This document shows, piece after piece, positions 9,013 to 18,610 of a stretch of 64,000 nucleotides of DNA. Location: the NCBI GenBank assembly GCA_018222605.1, contig JAAEZZ010000008.1:62001-126000 (forward strand), read 5' to 3'. The notes beneath the pieces were generated by a model, which was not told the origin of the DNA, ran no database searches, and saw only the letters and a program-made list of their open reading frames with translations. A program made the translations under genes and the position numbers. Every line of letters starts with the position of its first letter. The stretch's first letter is position 1. The stretch is from Alphaproteobacteria bacterium. Lineage in GTDB: Bacteria > Pseudomonadota > Alphaproteobacteria > Caulobacterales > Hyphomonadaceae.

Positions 9013-10320
9013 ATGGCTCACCGGAGGGATGCCGATCCGTCTCCCTTGCGCACGGGAATCGCGCATGCAGGCCTGAGCTTGCTTGTGTTTGGGGTTCTGG
9101 CAGCAAGTCTGGGAGTCGGGATTCATTTTTCCGGGAATCCGGCAGAGGCTGGCCCGCGCCAGAATCTGGCCCTGTTCGAAACAGGCCCTGAGGAAACGCC
9201 AGCCCTGAAAGCCCGCCTGAGAGGCGAAGCTCCGGTTGCGGTCACGGCTGGGACAATTGTCGTGGCAGATGCGGGTGAGGATGCCAGCGGGGACGAGCCA
9301 AGCCTCGGTGTCGAATATGCTGATCTGTCCACCCCGGCCGCAGAGACCGGCGCTGCAGCGCCTGATGCCCAGCCTGATGAGGGCGGTGTACGGATCAATG
9401 GAACAATGGTGCGTCCGGGCGAATCCTATGGTGAGGTTTCCAAGGTTGTTTCCCTGGATACAGCGCCTGTTCAGGGCCTGACCGAGCGCGTGAACGGCCT
9501 GAGCCTTCCGCGTATTTCAGACAGTGGCGAAGCCCCGTCAGATGTTTATGCGCGTCCCTTCAGCAATCCGGAAAACAAGCCAGTGATCGCCATCGTCGTT
9601 GGCGGACTGGGCATCAATGCGACCCATACGCGGTCCGCAATTGAGGAACTGCCGCCTGAGGTCACGCTCTCCTTTGCTCCGGACGCGAACAATATCCAGT
9701 ACTGGATCAACAAGGCGCGTGACAGCGGTCATGAAGTTCTGATCGAGCTTCCGATGGAAGCCTATGATTATGGCCGCATGAAAATGCATCCGCAGACCTT
9801 GCTGGCAGGCGACACAGGCGCACGCAACTTGCCGCGCATCGAACGGCTTCTGGCCAAGGGACGTGGCTATTTCGGCGTAATCAATTATCAGGGCGCCAAA
9901 TTCGCGGATGATCCGGGGGCTGTCGGCCCGATGATAAAAGTCATCCGTGACCGGGGGCTGGCCCTGGTGGAAGACGCAAGTTTTCAAGAAAGCGAATTCG
10001 ACAAGGCCGCCGCGCGCAACCAGATGAAATATGTTCGTGCCAATTCCACGATTGACGCCAAATTGACCGCAGCCGAAATCGGTGCGGAGCTGATGGCGCT
10101 GGAGACCCAATCCAAGGAGCATGGCGCTGCCGTGGGGGCGGGCTATGCCTTCCCGGTCACCATCCAGACGGTCAAGGAATGGACGGAAGACCTGAACAGC
10201 CGCGGCATAGTCCTGGCGCCGGTATCTGCGCTTACCTCTGTAATTCCTGCAGAAATTACCGAAGGAAAGCGCCTTCAGACTGGAAGCCTCAATCAGGCTG
10301 CGGTAAACCCTGAAGGGTGA
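9013..10320 (+). CDS. Divergent polysaccharide deacetylase family protein (YibQ type)
   Basis: A 435-residue protein with one N-terminal transmembrane helix (about 15-38), a low-complexity periplasmic linker (about 50-180), and a C-terminal divergent polysaccharide deacetylase fold beginning near PVIAIVVGGLGINATHT. The family (DUF610/YibQ) lacks much of the classical deacetylase metal site and its substrate is unknown. In alphaproteobacteria it is a regular neighbour of EnvC-like and CtpA genes, which points to cell-wall remodelling. The stop overlaps the start of rppH. Confidence 0.88.
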   Translation: MAHRRDADPSPLRTGIAHAGLSLLVFGVLAASLGVGIHFSGNPAEAGPRQNLALFETGPEETPALKARLRGEAPVAVTAGTIVVADAGEDASGDEPSLGVEYADLSTPAAETGAAAPDAQPDEGGVRINGTMVRPGESYGEVSKVVSLDTAPVQGLTERVNGLSLPRISDSGEAPSDVYARPFSNPENKPVIAIVVGGLGINATHTRSAIEELPPEVTLSFAPDANNIQYWINKARDSGHEVLIELPMEAYDYGRMKMHPQTLLAGDTGARNLPRIERLLAKGRGYFGVINYQGAKFADDPGAVGPMIKVIRDRGLALVEDASFQESEFDKAAARNQMKYVRANSTIDAKLTAAEIGAELMALETQSKEHGAAVGAGYAFPVTIQTVKEWTEDLNSRGIVLAPVSALTSVIPAEITEGKRLQTGSLNQAAVNPEG

Positions 10321-10832
10321 CGATCAACACACCGGACCCCGAGCTTTATCGCCCCAATGTCGGTCTCGCCCTCTTTTCGAAGGCGGGACACGTCTTCATT
10401 GGCCGCCGCATCAATGGCCGCGGGGCCTTCCAGTGGCAGATGCCGCAAGGCGGTATCGACAAGGGCGAGACACCTTTGGTCGGCGCCCTGCGAGAGCTGG
10501 AGGAAGAAGTCGGTGTACCGGAAAAGCTGGTCGATGTTCTCGAAGAGACGTCCGACTGGCTCTATTATGATTTTCCACCAGACCTGAAGAAGCGTATGGG
10601 CGGCCCCTATATCGGCCAGCGCCAGAAATGGTTTGCCTTTCGGTTCAAGGGCTCTGACAGCGATGTCAGGCTGGACCGTCACACGCCGGAATTCGACGCC
10701 TGGCGCTGGGCCCGGCTGGAAGAGGTGCCCGCGCTGGTCGTGCCGTTTAAGCGCATGGTCTATTCCGACGTGGTGCAGAGATTTGAGCCATGGACCGAGC
10801 CTGTCACAGGGTACAAGGCTGCGCAGGGATAA
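10317..10832 (+). CDS. rppH: RNA pyrophosphohydrolase (Nudix)
   Basis: A 171-residue Nudix hydrolase that removes pyrophosphate from the 5' end of transcripts and so starts RNA decay; RppH/InvA members also cleave dinucleoside polyphosphates. The full Nudix box is at residues 45-67 (G-x5-E51-x7-R59-E-x-x-EE-x-G66). The N-terminal YRPNVGLALF and the FQWQMPQGGI stretch are characteristic. It starts with GTG, overlapping the deacetylase stop by four bases, so translation is probably coupled. Confidence 0.94.
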   Translation: MTINTPDPELYRPNVGLALFSKAGHVFIGRRINGRGAFQWQMPQGGIDKGETPLVGALRELEEEVGVPEKLVDVLEETSDWLYYDFPPDLKKRMGGPYIGQRQKWFAFRFKGSDSDVRLDRHTPEFDAWRWARLEEVPALVVPFKRMVYSDVVQRFEPWTEPVTGYKAAQG

Positions 10833-10855
10833 GGTCAGGTTACAGGGGAATTAGC

Positions 10856-11638
10856 ATGACAAAATCGCTCCTGATGATCCACGGTATTGGCTGTGATGGA
10901 AATGTCTGGGACCGGATGCGATCCGGGTTTGAAGCTGCGGGATGGCAGTGCGAAGCGCCGACCCTGTTTCCGGACAAGCGCGTCAGAGAGACCCCACCTG
11001 CGGACCTGCCGGACTTGGGGCTGGATGATTACATCGCCGCCATGGCCAAGGAGGCTGCGCGCATGACAGCTGAAACCGGCAGCGCGCCAGCGGTCATCGG
11101 CCACTCCATGGGCGGCCTGATCGCCCAATGCCTGGCAGAGAAGGGGCTGGTCAGCCAGGCTGTGTTCCTGACACCAGCCCAGCCAAAGGACTGCACGGCT
11201 GTAACCCTGTCTGTGGCCTACACATTTCTGAACATCCTGATCGGGCGTGACCGTAGCAAAGCCTACAAGGTCTGGCGGTCCGGTTTCCGGTTTGGCGTGC
11301 TGAACAAGGTGCCGCGCCGACGTCATGAAGAGATCTATGCCGAAGCGGTCTACGATTCCGGTAAAGTCTATGGCGACATCACCGACGGGATCGAGATCGA
11401 TGAGACGCGCATCAAGATTCCAACCCTGACCATTGCGGCCACAGCAGACCGGGCGACACCAGCCAAGGCTGTACGGAAAGTTGGTGCCAAATATGCCAAA
11501 AGCCCCGTCGCCGGAGACTTTCTGGAATACAGGGACAATGCCCACTGGATTGTCGACGAACCCGGCACGGACAAGGTGACAGCCGATATTCTCGAGTGGC
11601 TGGAGCGCACCTGGCCCCCAAGGCAGAGTAGCCATTAA
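10856..11638 (+). CDS. Alpha/beta hydrolase
   Basis: A 260-residue alpha/beta-hydrolase with no signal peptide. It begins MTKSLLMIHGIGCDG, giving the oxyanion-hole HG motif, and has the nucleophile elbow GHSMGG at about residues 83-88. The acid is probably in the TIAATADRATP strand and the catalytic histidine is in the DNAHWIVD segment. The substrate is unknown. The ATG giving MTKSLL is preferred over a longer frame that begins inside rppH. It ends at a bidirectional terminator. Confidence 0.87.
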   Translation: MTKSLLMIHGIGCDGNVWDRMRSGFEAAGWQCEAPTLFPDKRVRETPPADLPDLGLDDYIAAMAKEAARMTAETGSAPAVIGHSMGGLIAQCLAEKGLVSQAVFLTPAQPKDCTAVTLSVAYTFLNILIGRDRSKAYKVWRSGFRFGVLNKVPRRRHEEIYAEAVYDSGKVYGDITDGIEIDETRIKIPTLTIAATADRATPAKAVRKVGAKYAKSPVAGDFLEYRDNAHWIVDEPGTDKVTADILEWLERTWPPRQSSH

Positions 11639-11670
11639 AAAACCCCGGCCATCAGGACCGGGGTTTCTTT
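11637..11670. terminator. Bidirectional intrinsic terminator
   Basis: A perfect 9-bp stem, AAACCCCGG (11640-11648) with CCGGGGTTT (11658-11666), has T-rich flanks on one side and A-rich on the other. It lies between the convergent hydrolase and folE genes and can serve both. Confidence 0.85.
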
Positions 11671-11689
11671 GATCGCATTATGCGCAGGA

Positions 11690-12313
11690 TCAGCCGTGAC
11701 CGGCCATGCGCAGGAAGCGGTTGCGCAGGTCAGCGTCAGATTTGAACACGCCAGTGAACTGCGTCGTGATCGTGCTGACATCCTTGTGGTGGACGCCGCG
11801 TGTGGACATGCACTCATGGACAGCATCAATCAGCACGGCCGTGCCCATGGGCGCCAGGCTTTCGGTGATGGCATCACAGATCTGGGCGGTCATGGTTTCC
11901 TGTGTCTGCAGGCGTTTGGAGAAAATCTCCACAACGCGGGCCAGTTTGGAAATGCCAACAACGGCTTCAGACGGCATATAGGCAACATAGGCCTTGCCCA
12001 GGAAGGGCGCCATGTGGTGCTCACAATGGCTCTCAACCTCAATATTGCGCAGCATGACGATGTCGTCATAGCCTTGCACATCTTCAAAGGTACGAGAGAG
12101 ATACTTTACCGGATCTTCCTCGTATCCGGAGAACCATTCCTTGTAGGCATTCACGACACGCTTGGGCGTATCGAGCAGGCCTTCGCGGCGCGGATCGTCA
12201 CCAGCCCATGCAATAAGGGTCCGTACGGCCTCTTCGGCCTCTTCAACAGACGGACGTTTAACAGGGTCAGTGCGCGGCATGTCTTTTTTGGGAGTGATGG
12301 CATCCATGGCCAT
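11690..12313 (-). CDS. folE: GTP cyclohydrolase I
   Basis: A 207-residue enzyme that converts GTP to dihydroneopterin triphosphate, the first step of folate and pterin synthesis. Visible signatures are the zinc and active-site block [11 protein letters not shown] (about residues 113-123), the [11 protein letters not shown] strand, and the third zinc cysteine in [19 protein letters not shown] site precedes the ATG. The gene is monocistronic and divergent from cysS over 360 bases. Confidence 0.95.
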   Translation of the reverse strand: MAMDAITPKKDMPRTDPVKRPSVEEAEEAVRTLIAWAGDDPRREGLLDTPKRVVNAYKEWFSGYEEDPVKYLSRTFEDVQGYDDIVMLRNIEVESHCEHHMAPFLGKAYVAYMPSEAVVGISKLARVVEIFSKRLQTQETMTAQICDAITESLAPMGTAVLIDAVHECMSTRGVHHKDVSTITTQFTGVFKSDADLRNRFLRMAGHG

Positions 12314-12673
12314 AATAGAAGTTTCCTTCGACTGAGGGACGGGGGTCGAGCCGAGGCTTGGTCTGGGAAAGCATGTGCTCCCCTGCCCGGACTTAACGCC
12401 CGCCCGGAGTTGATACCCTCAGGGCGATGAGCGGAACATAATGGCCGTAAAGCCCCGTTTCCAGCGATTTCTACGGTGACGCAGCGTGAATGGATCCCAA
12501 TAAACTTGGCGCGATGACTGCGGAATGCTATCGGAAGACCATGCTTGATGTGCGTTTTGCCCTCTGTCCTGCCTGTTGCTGTTGCCGTTAGAGCCTCAAC
12601 CCGCCATTAGGGCTGGCTATATATGTGTGCAGCCAGCGATAGCGCAGATTACGAAGAACCGAGCAACCATCAG
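12314..12673. other. Intergenic region between folE and cysS
   Basis: I see no gene. It holds the divergent promoters. Near cysS there is an inverted repeat, GCTGGCT (12612-12618) and AGCCAGC (12631-12637), separated by 12 A/T-rich bases that include TATATATG. It could be a leader hairpin or an operator. Confidence 0.5.
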
Positions 12674-14059
12674 ATGACAATCCGCCTTTATGACACCGCT
12701 GCGCGCGAAAAGCGCGTCTTTGAACCGCAAGACCCAAAGCGGGTGACGATGTATGTCTGCGGCCCGACGGTTTATAATTATGCCCATATCGGCAATGCCC
12801 GCCCGCCTATCACATTTGATGTGCTACGCCGCGTTTTGTCCCATGCCTATGGCAAGGACGCGGTCGTCTATGCGCGCAACATTACCGACATTGAAGACAA
12901 GATCATCAAGGCGAGTCAGGAAAGCGGCGAGCCGATTTCTGCGATCACCAAAAAGTTTGCCGATATCTACAATGCGGATGTGGTAGCCCTCAATGTGACG
13001 CCGCCCAGCATTGAGCCCTGGGCAACAGGCCATGTCGACGAGATGATCGAGATCATCGGGAAGCTGGTCCGCAAGGGCTATGCCTATGTCGGCAAGGAAG
13101 GCGTCTGGTTCGCGGTGAAGCAGATGCCGGATTATGGCAAGCTGTCCGGCCGCAAGTTGGAAGACAATGAGGCCGGTGCCCGCGTCGCTGTGGATGAAGA
13201 CAAGCGCGACCCGGCTGACTTCGCGCTCTGGAAATTCGCCAAGCCCGGCGAGCCGGAAGATGCGATCTGGGATAGCCCCTGGGGCAGGGGACGTCCCGGC
13301 TGGCATATCGAATGCTCCGCCATGGCCGCGAAGCATCTCGGCAAGACGATTGACATTCATGGCGGCGGTATCGATTTGCAATTCCCGCATCATGAGAATG
13401 AGATCGCGCAATCGGAATGCGCCCATGGCCAGCAGATGGCCCGCTACTGGATGCATAATGGCTTCCTCGACATGGGCGGAGAGAAGATGTCGAAATCGCT
13501 CGGCAATGTCGTGCTGGTGCATGAGCTGCTCGAAACTTGGTCCGGCGAAGTGCTGCGCTTTGCCATGCTGAGCGGCCATTACCGCGCACCGCTGGACTGG
13601 ACTGAGGATCTGCTGAAACAGGCCAAGACCACGCTGGATCGTATCTATGGCGCGCTACGCCGGGTGTGGGAAGCTGAAGGCGGCAAGGCGAGGGACAAGG
13701 GTGTGCTTCGTGCTCTGCAGGACGATCTCAACACGCCAGTTGCGCTGGCAGAGCTTTCCCGTCTGGCCGGTGAGGCAAACACTGCCGCAGACCAGAAGGA
13801 TGAAACCGCAATGGCCGAGGCCCGCGCGGACCTGCTGGCAGCCGGCGAGCTGCTGGGCCTGCTGACATTGACGCCGAAAGCCTGGGAGCAGGGCGGCGAT
13901 GATGACGGCAATGCGCGAATCGATGCGCTGGTTCAGGCACGGATTGATGCTCGCACTGCAAAAAACTGGGCAGAAGCAGACCGCATTCGGGATGAGCTGG
14001 CCGCCGAAGGCATTGAAATCATGGACGGTGCGGGCGGGTCGACCTGGCGGCGTGTGTAA
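12674..14059 (+). CDS. cysS: Cysteinyl-tRNA synthetase
   Basis: A 461-residue class I synthetase that charges tRNA-Cys. The zinc ligand cysteine and HIGH-type motif are in CGPTVYNYAHIGNARPP (about residues 28-44). The other zinc ligands are in WHIECSAMA and HHENEIAQSE, and KMSKS is in GEKMSKSLGN. The C-terminal anticodon-binding helices end WAEADRIRDELAAEGI. I used the ATG giving MTIRLYDTA; an upstream ATG at 12623 would add 17 residues not usual in the family. A strong terminator follows. Confidence 0.95.
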   Translation: MTIRLYDTAAREKRVFEPQDPKRVTMYVCGPTVYNYAHIGNARPPITFDVLRRVLSHAYGKDAVVYARNITDIEDKIIKASQESGEPISAITKKFADIYNADVVALNVTPPSIEPWATGHVDEMIEIIGKLVRKGYAYVGKEGVWFAVKQMPDYGKLSGRKLEDNEAGARVAVDEDKRDPADFALWKFAKPGEPEDAIWDSPWGRGRPGWHIECSAMAAKHLGKTIDIHGGGIDLQFPHHENEIAQSECAHGQQMARYWMHNGFLDMGGEKMSKSLGNVVLVHELLETWSGEVLRFAMLSGHYRAPLDWTEDLLKQAKTTLDRIYGALRRVWEAEGGKARDKGVLRALQDDLNTPVALAELSRLAGEANTAADQKDETAMAEARADLLAAGELLGLLTLTPKAWEQGGDDDGNARIDALVQARIDARTAKNWAEADRIRDELAAEGIEIMDGAGGSTWRRV

Positions 14060-14168
14060 TTCCACTGCACTTGGGCGATGACGAAAACTTCAATTGACCT
14101 TAACAGGCCGCTCCTGTGTGTTCGGGTCAAGGCCTGAGCGCCCCGTTTTCAATGCATGACAAACCTTT

Positions 14169-14211
14169 AGCCGCTTGTTCCGCGAGCCCCGTGGAACAGG
14201 CGGCTTTTTTT
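14169..14211 (+). terminator. Intrinsic terminator after cysS
   Basis: A 13-bp stem with one G-U pair (14169-14181 with 14193-14205) encloses an 11-base loop and is followed by six further T residues. It lies about 110 bases after the cysS stop. Confidence 0.88.
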
Positions 14212-14264
14212 GTCGCTCTCGGGCAGTCTTGCGCGGGGGCCGGCCTGACGCCATGTTTCCGATG

Positions 14265-14723
14265 ATGAGCGAATTGTATCACAACCGCATTCTGGAGCTG
14301 GCCGCAGGAATTCCGAATACGGGAGACCTTGATGGTGCTGAAGGCTCTGTCCTGAAGGTCTCGCGTGTATGCGGGTCAACTGTGAAGGTAGACCTGACGC
14401 TGGACGTGGCTGGTGAGAAGGTCACGGCGATTGCCGTTGATCCGAAGGCCTGCGCCCTGGGACAGGCGGCTACTTCCATTCTGGCAGAGCATGCGGTCGG
14501 CGCGACGGTGGAAGAGGTGATCGCTGCACGCGACGCGCTGAAGGAGATGCTGAAAGAGGGCGGGGCGCCCCCGGAAGGGCGCTTCTGGGAATTGCGCCAT
14601 CTGGAGCCGGTCGCTGACTATCCCCCGCGCCACACCTCCACCCTGTTGGCCTTCGACGCGGCGGTTGCGGCGATTGAAGAGGCGCTGGCAAAGCGCCGGG
14701 AGACGCAAGAGGCGGCCAGCTGA
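14265..14723 (+). CDS. IscU/NifU-like iron-sulfur cluster assembly scaffold
   Basis: A 152-residue protein of the NifU_N/IscU fold, recognised from the opening SELYHNRILELAAGIPN and the block ACALGQAATSILAEH. Two of the three scaffold cysteines are visible (in VSRVCGSTV and DPKACALGQ). The third position, usually Cys near the end, reads RHTSTLLAF, so it is Ser/Thr here. The protein may carry clusters less stably or have another role. ATGs at 14253 and 14262 are alternative starts. The yidD start follows after one base, indicating a two-gene operon. Confidence 0.82.
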   Translation: MSELYHNRILELAAGIPNTGDLDGAEGSVLKVSRVCGSTVKVDLTLDVAGEKVTAIAVDPKACALGQAATSILAEHAVGATVEEVIAARDALKEMLKEGGAPPEGRFWELRHLEPVADYPPRHTSTLLAFDAAVAAIEEALAKRRETQEAAS

Positions 14724-14724
14724 C

Positions 14725-15051
14725 ATGGCCGGTCTGCGCCGCCGGGCGGCCTATGCCTTGCTGTGGATCTACAAGCACGGGCCCAGCCAGGTTTTCTACG
14801 CCTTTGGGGCGCGTTGCCAGCATACGCCAACCTGTAGCGAATATGGCGCGGAATGCGTTGCGCGGCATGGCTGGTGGCCTGGCTTCTGGATGACGCTGGC
14901 GCGGTTCGTCCGCTGCCGCCCCGGTGGCAGTCATGGTCGGGATCCGGCACCGGAAACCCTGCCAGATGTGCCTTTCTGGCAGCCTTGGCGATATGGCGAG
15001 TGGTCTGCCCGCAAGGTGATGGCCCGAATTGATCAATCCGGAAAGACGTGA
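14725..15051 (+). CDS. yidD: Membrane protein insertion efficiency factor YidD
   Basis: A 108-residue basic protein with the YidD signature CQHTPTCSEYGAE near residues 32-44 and RFVRCRPGGSHGRDP. YidD sits at the inner membrane and aids YidC-dependent insertion. It is usually found between rnpA and yidC; here it is downstream of an IscU-like gene, an arrangement common in alphaproteobacteria. The ATG used falls just after the upstream stop; a longer frame would overlap that gene. Confidence 0.9.
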   Translation: MAGLRRRAAYALLWIYKHGPSQVFYAFGARCQHTPTCSEYGAECVARHGWWPGFWMTLARFVRCRPGGSHGRDPAPETLPDVPFWQPWRYGEWSARKVMARIDQSGKT

Positions 15052-15347
15052 CATAAGCCCGCGCATGAACGCTTTTCGTTGTCTTCCGGGCCCGGCTGGG
15101 CTGACCACACGAACTCGCCGGGGTGCCTGACGCGCCGTCTGGCTGCGCTTTTGCGCGCCCGCTTCAAGCACCCATAAACAGCCCCGATAAAATCCCGGAA
15201 CAGCTCCGAAATGCCCCAACTGCATCCTCAAAGCATATGGGGTGGGAAATCTGGTGAAGTCGCGTTAAGCAATCGCCGGAATAAGGGCCTGACCGGATCC
15301 GATATTGCCGCGCCCCGAAGGCGCACCCTGCACGAAAAGATTAGACC
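15052..15347. other. Leader region upstream of thrS
   Basis: No gene, T-box or clear attenuator is seen in this 296-base stretch. It should hold the thrS promoter. Confidence 0.5.
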
Positions 15348-17315
15348 ATGATCAAAGTATCCCTGCCTGATGGCTCCGTCCGAGAATATGAAGAGGGCGC
15401 GTCGCCCTTCGATGTCGCCAAATCCATTTCCAACTCTCTCGCCAAGAAGGCGCTGGCCGCCCGCGTCGATGGAGAGCTGAGAGATCTGATGCGTCCGCTG
15501 GAGGGCGACGCGAAGGTTGAGATTGTCACGGCGAATGATGATGACGGCCTAGAACTGATCCGACACGATGCTGCCCACGTGCTGGCGCAGGCGGTTCAGG
15601 ATCTGTATCCCGAGACGCAGGTCACGATCGGCCCGGTGATTGATGACGGCTTTTATTACGACTTCGCGCGTGAAGAGCCTTTCTCCACGGAAGATTTCGA
15701 GAAGATAGAAAAGAAGATGGCCGAGATCGTCGATGCAGACTATCCGATCGTGCGCGAGGTCTGGGACAAGGGCGAAGCCATCGAGACGTTCAAGAAGATC
15801 GGCGAGGACTACAAGGCGCAGATCATCGACGACATTATCCCGCCGGGTGAGGCCATCACGGTCTATCGTCAGGGCGACTGGTTTGATCTCTGCCGCGGGC
15901 CGCACCTACCATCGACGGGTAAGCTGCCGAAAGCGTTCAAGCTGATGAAGCTGGCCGGTGCCTACTGGCGCGGCGACTCGAAGAACGAGATGCTGCAGCG
16001 CATGTACGGCACGGCCTGGGCGAATGAGAAAGATCTGAAAGCCCACCTCACGCGCCTGGAAGAGGCCGAGAAACGTGACCACCGGAAAGTTGGCGCGCAG
16101 CTGGACCTGTTCCACCTGCAGCCCGAAGCGCAGGGTTCTGTCTTCTGGCACCCAAAAGGTTTCATGATCTGGCGCCAGCTGGAAGCCTATATCCGCCGTG
16201 CTCAGGACGATGACGGCTATGTCGAGGTGAAGACGCCGCAGCTGCTCGATTCGGTCTTCTGGGAAAAATCCGGCCACTGGGACAAGTTCCGCGAGAACAT
16301 GTTCGTGGTGCCGGACTTCATTCCGAACACGGACGAGGCTGAGGTCAAGATCCCGGCCGAGACGAGCCTGATGGCACTGAAGCCGATGAACTGCCCGGCC
16401 CACGTCCAGATCTTCAAGAACGCCCAGCGCTCCTATCGCGACCTGCCGATCCGCATGGCGGAGTTCGGCTGCTGCCACCGCAACGAGGCGCATGGCGCGC
16501 TGCACGGGCTGATGCGCGTACGGCAGATGACGCAGGACGATGCGCACATCTTCTGCCGCGAAGATCAGATCGGCGAGGAGACGCTGCGCTTCCTGAAACT
16601 GTTCGAGCGTGTCTATGGCGATTTCGGGCTGTCGGACATTTCCTACAAGCTGGCGACGCGGCCCGAAGTACGCGGCGGTACGGACGAGAACTGGGACCGC
16701 GCCGAGAAGGCGCTGGCCGATGCGCTGGACGCTGCCGGCCTGCCCTTCGATATCGCCGAAGGGGAGGGCGCGTTCTACGGTCCGAAACTGGAATTTCACC
16801 TGACAGACGCCATCGGGCGGACGTGGCAGTGCGGCACGTTCCAGCTGGACTATGTGCTGCCGGAGCGTCTGGATGCGGAATATACGGGCTCAGACGGTGC
16901 CAAACACCGTCCGGTCATGCTGCACCGCGCCGTGTTCGGCACGTTCGAGCGTTTCATGGGCATCCTGATTGAGAACTATGCCGGGGCCTTCCCGATGTGG
17001 CTCTCGCCGGTTCAGGTTGTCGTGGCCGCCATTACGGATGCCGCCAATGACTATGCCGAGGAGGCCGCTGCGGCCCTCCGCAAGGCTGGCCTGCGTGTGG
17101 AGACGGATCTTCGGAACGAGAAGATCAACTACAAGGTCCGTGAGCATTCCGTGCAGAAAGTTCCGATTATTGCGGTCGTCGGAGGCCGTGAGGCGGAAGA
17201 GCGTACGCTGGCCCTGCGCCGTCTGGGCAGCAATGCGCAGCAAATGATTTCCCTGGATGATGCCTGCGTAGGCCTTGCGCAGGAAGCGCTCGCGCCGGAC
17301 CTGAAGCGCGACTGA
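15348..17315 (+). CDS. thrS: Threonyl-tRNA synthetase
   Basis: A 655-residue class II synthetase. A TGS domain occupies residues 1-62. The editing domain follows, with [11 protein letters not shown] near residue 76 and [11 protein letters not shown] near residue 184. The catalytic core includes [10 protein letters not shown] (zinc cysteine) and [16 protein letters not shown]. The C-terminal anticodon-binding domain starts near [11 protein letters not shown]. It charges tRNA-Thr and edits Ser-tRNA-Thr. The 296-base leader from yidD shows no clear attenuator. The next gene starts 15 bases after the stop. Confidence 0.96.
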   Translation: MIKVSLPDGSVREYEEGASPFDVAKSISNSLAKKALAARVDGELRDLMRPLEGDAKVEIVTANDDDGLELIRHDAAHVLAQAVQDLYPETQVTIGPVIDDGFYYDFAREEPFSTEDFEKIEKKMAEIVDADYPIVREVWDKGEAIETFKKIGEDYKAQIIDDIIPPGEAITVYRQGDWFDLCRGPHLPSTGKLPKAFKLMKLAGAYWRGDSKNEMLQRMYGTAWANEKDLKAHLTRLEEAEKRDHRKVGAQLDLFHLQPEAQGSVFWHPKGFMIWRQLEAYIRRAQDDDGYVEVKTPQLLDSVFWEKSGHWDKFRENMFVVPDFIPNTDEAEVKIPAETSLMALKPMNCPAHVQIFKNAQRSYRDLPIRMAEFGCCHRNEAHGALHGLMRVRQMTQDDAHIFCREDQIGEETLRFLKLFERVYGDFGLSDISYKLATRPEVRGGTDENWDRAEKALADALDAAGLPFDIAEGEGAFYGPKLEFHLTDAIGRTWQCGTFQLDYVLPERLDAEYTGSDGAKHRPVMLHRAVFGTFERFMGILIENYAGAFPMWLSPVQVVVAAITDAANDYAEEAAAALRKAGLRVETDLRNEKINYKVREHSVQKVPIIAVVGGREAEERTLALRRLGSNAQQMISLDDACVGLAQEALAPDLKRD

Positions 17316-17329
17316 CACGAGATCAGCAG

Positions 17330-18610
17330 GTGACAGAGGCCGCAGAATACCGAAAGATGCGTGGCATGAGTTACGCACCTTTCCTTGCTGCGGCCTATCT
17401 GCTCTGGCCGGTCATGGGACTGTTGGGAGGGCAGGGTTATGCGCCTCTGCTCGTGCTGGCGGCCATCCCTGCCGTCTTTGTCGCCCGCCCGGGGGCAAAA
17501 CCGGCTTGGTACCTGTTATCCGCAATGGCCTTCGTGGTTTGGGCGATCCTCAGCGAGTATTGGTCACCCGCCTCACGCGGAATCGCGACCGGCAATCTTC
17601 TGCAAGGGGATTTTGCTGTCAGATCTGCCGGCTTGCGGATGGCATTGACCCTGGCCTTCGGGACCATCCTGATCGCCGGCGCCCTAAGAATAGCGCACGG
17701 TCGTGCGCAGCTTTCCGCACGGCTGACCCTTGGTGCCTTTGCGGTGCAGGGCTTTCTGGTGATTTTGAGCGTCATGGTGGGTCACCAGGTTCTGCCGCTG
17801 ATCTATGGTGACAACCCCCAGCGCTTGGGGGAGGGCGTTCAGAATATTGGCCGTAATGCGAATGCGTTTGCCCTGGTTCTGCCCATATTGGTCGCCTATC
17901 TGATGGTTCGACCGGCCATGGCTTGGAAAGGACTGGCCTGTCTGGTCACGTTCGTCAGCGCGGTTGCCTTTACCCGGATTGATGCTTCCGCAGCGATGAT
18001 GGGCGTGGTCTTGATGGTTGCGGCATTTGCCATTGTGCGGATGTTTCCGCGCCAGGGACTTCGCGCGCTGTTTCTGGCCGTTGCGGGATATGTGGCCCTC
18101 GCACCCTTGCTGATTGGCGGCCTTATTTACGCGCTGGCCAAGGCAGGCATATCCTTGCCGGGGTCTTTCCAGTCCCGCGCTTGGTCGTGGGAGGCGGTGA
18201 TCGGCAAGATCCAGCAGGCCCCGACCTTTGGCCATGGCATCGAAGCCTCAAAGACATGGCGTGAGACCTATGCCGACCATCCGGACTGGCTGGCCCGGCT
18301 GCCGGACTTCTGGGCCCAATATCCGGTCGTTCCAGGCCATCCCCATAATATGGCGCTGCAGATATGGGGCGAGACTGGGGCGGTCGGCGCGGCCTTTGCC
18401 GCCCTGACCATCGGCCTCATCGGCTGGCGTCTGCCACCCGCCACAGAGCTGCGCGGGGACATAGGCTATGCGATTGCGGGCATGCTGGCCGTTGCGACAT
18501 GCCTGTTCAGCTTTTCCTACAGCGTGTGGAATGAAGCCTTCTGGGCAAGCCTTGTACTGGCCGTAGGCAGTATCATCCTGCTCGCCCGCCGAGAGAGGGA
18601 ATCCTTGTGA
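17330..18610 (+). CDS. O-antigen ligase/polymerase-like membrane protein
   Basis: A 426-residue polytopic membrane protein with about ten hydrophobic segments. A large loop near residues 280-350 ends in the Wzy_C-type motif PGHPHNMALQIWGETGAVG, which marks O-antigen ligase/polymerase family proteins. Such proteins join or polymerise lipid-linked glycans on the periplasmic face. The GTG start is the earliest in frame; ATGs at 17357 and 17366 are possible. The stop overlaps the following glycosyltransferase start, so the two are translationally coupled and likely act on the same glycan. Confidence 0.82.
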   Translation: MTEAAEYRKMRGMSYAPFLAAAYLLWPVMGLLGGQGYAPLLVLAAIPAVFVARPGAKPAWYLLSAMAFVVWAILSEYWSPASRGIATGNLLQGDFAVRSAGLRMALTLAFGTILIAGALRIAHGRAQLSARLTLGAFAVQGFLVILSVMVGHQVLPLIYGDNPQRLGEGVQNIGRNANAFALVLPILVAYLMVRPAMAWKGLACLVTFVSAVAFTRIDASAAMMGVVLMVAAFAIVRMFPRQGLRALFLAVAGYVALAPLLIGGLIYALAKAGISLPGSFQSRAWSWEAVIGKIQQAPTFGHGIEASKTWRETYADHPDWLARLPDFWAQYPVVPGHPHNMALQIWGETGAVGAAFAALTIGLIGWRLPPATELRGDIGYAIAGMLAVATCLFSFSYSVWNEAFWASLVLAVGSIILLARRERESL

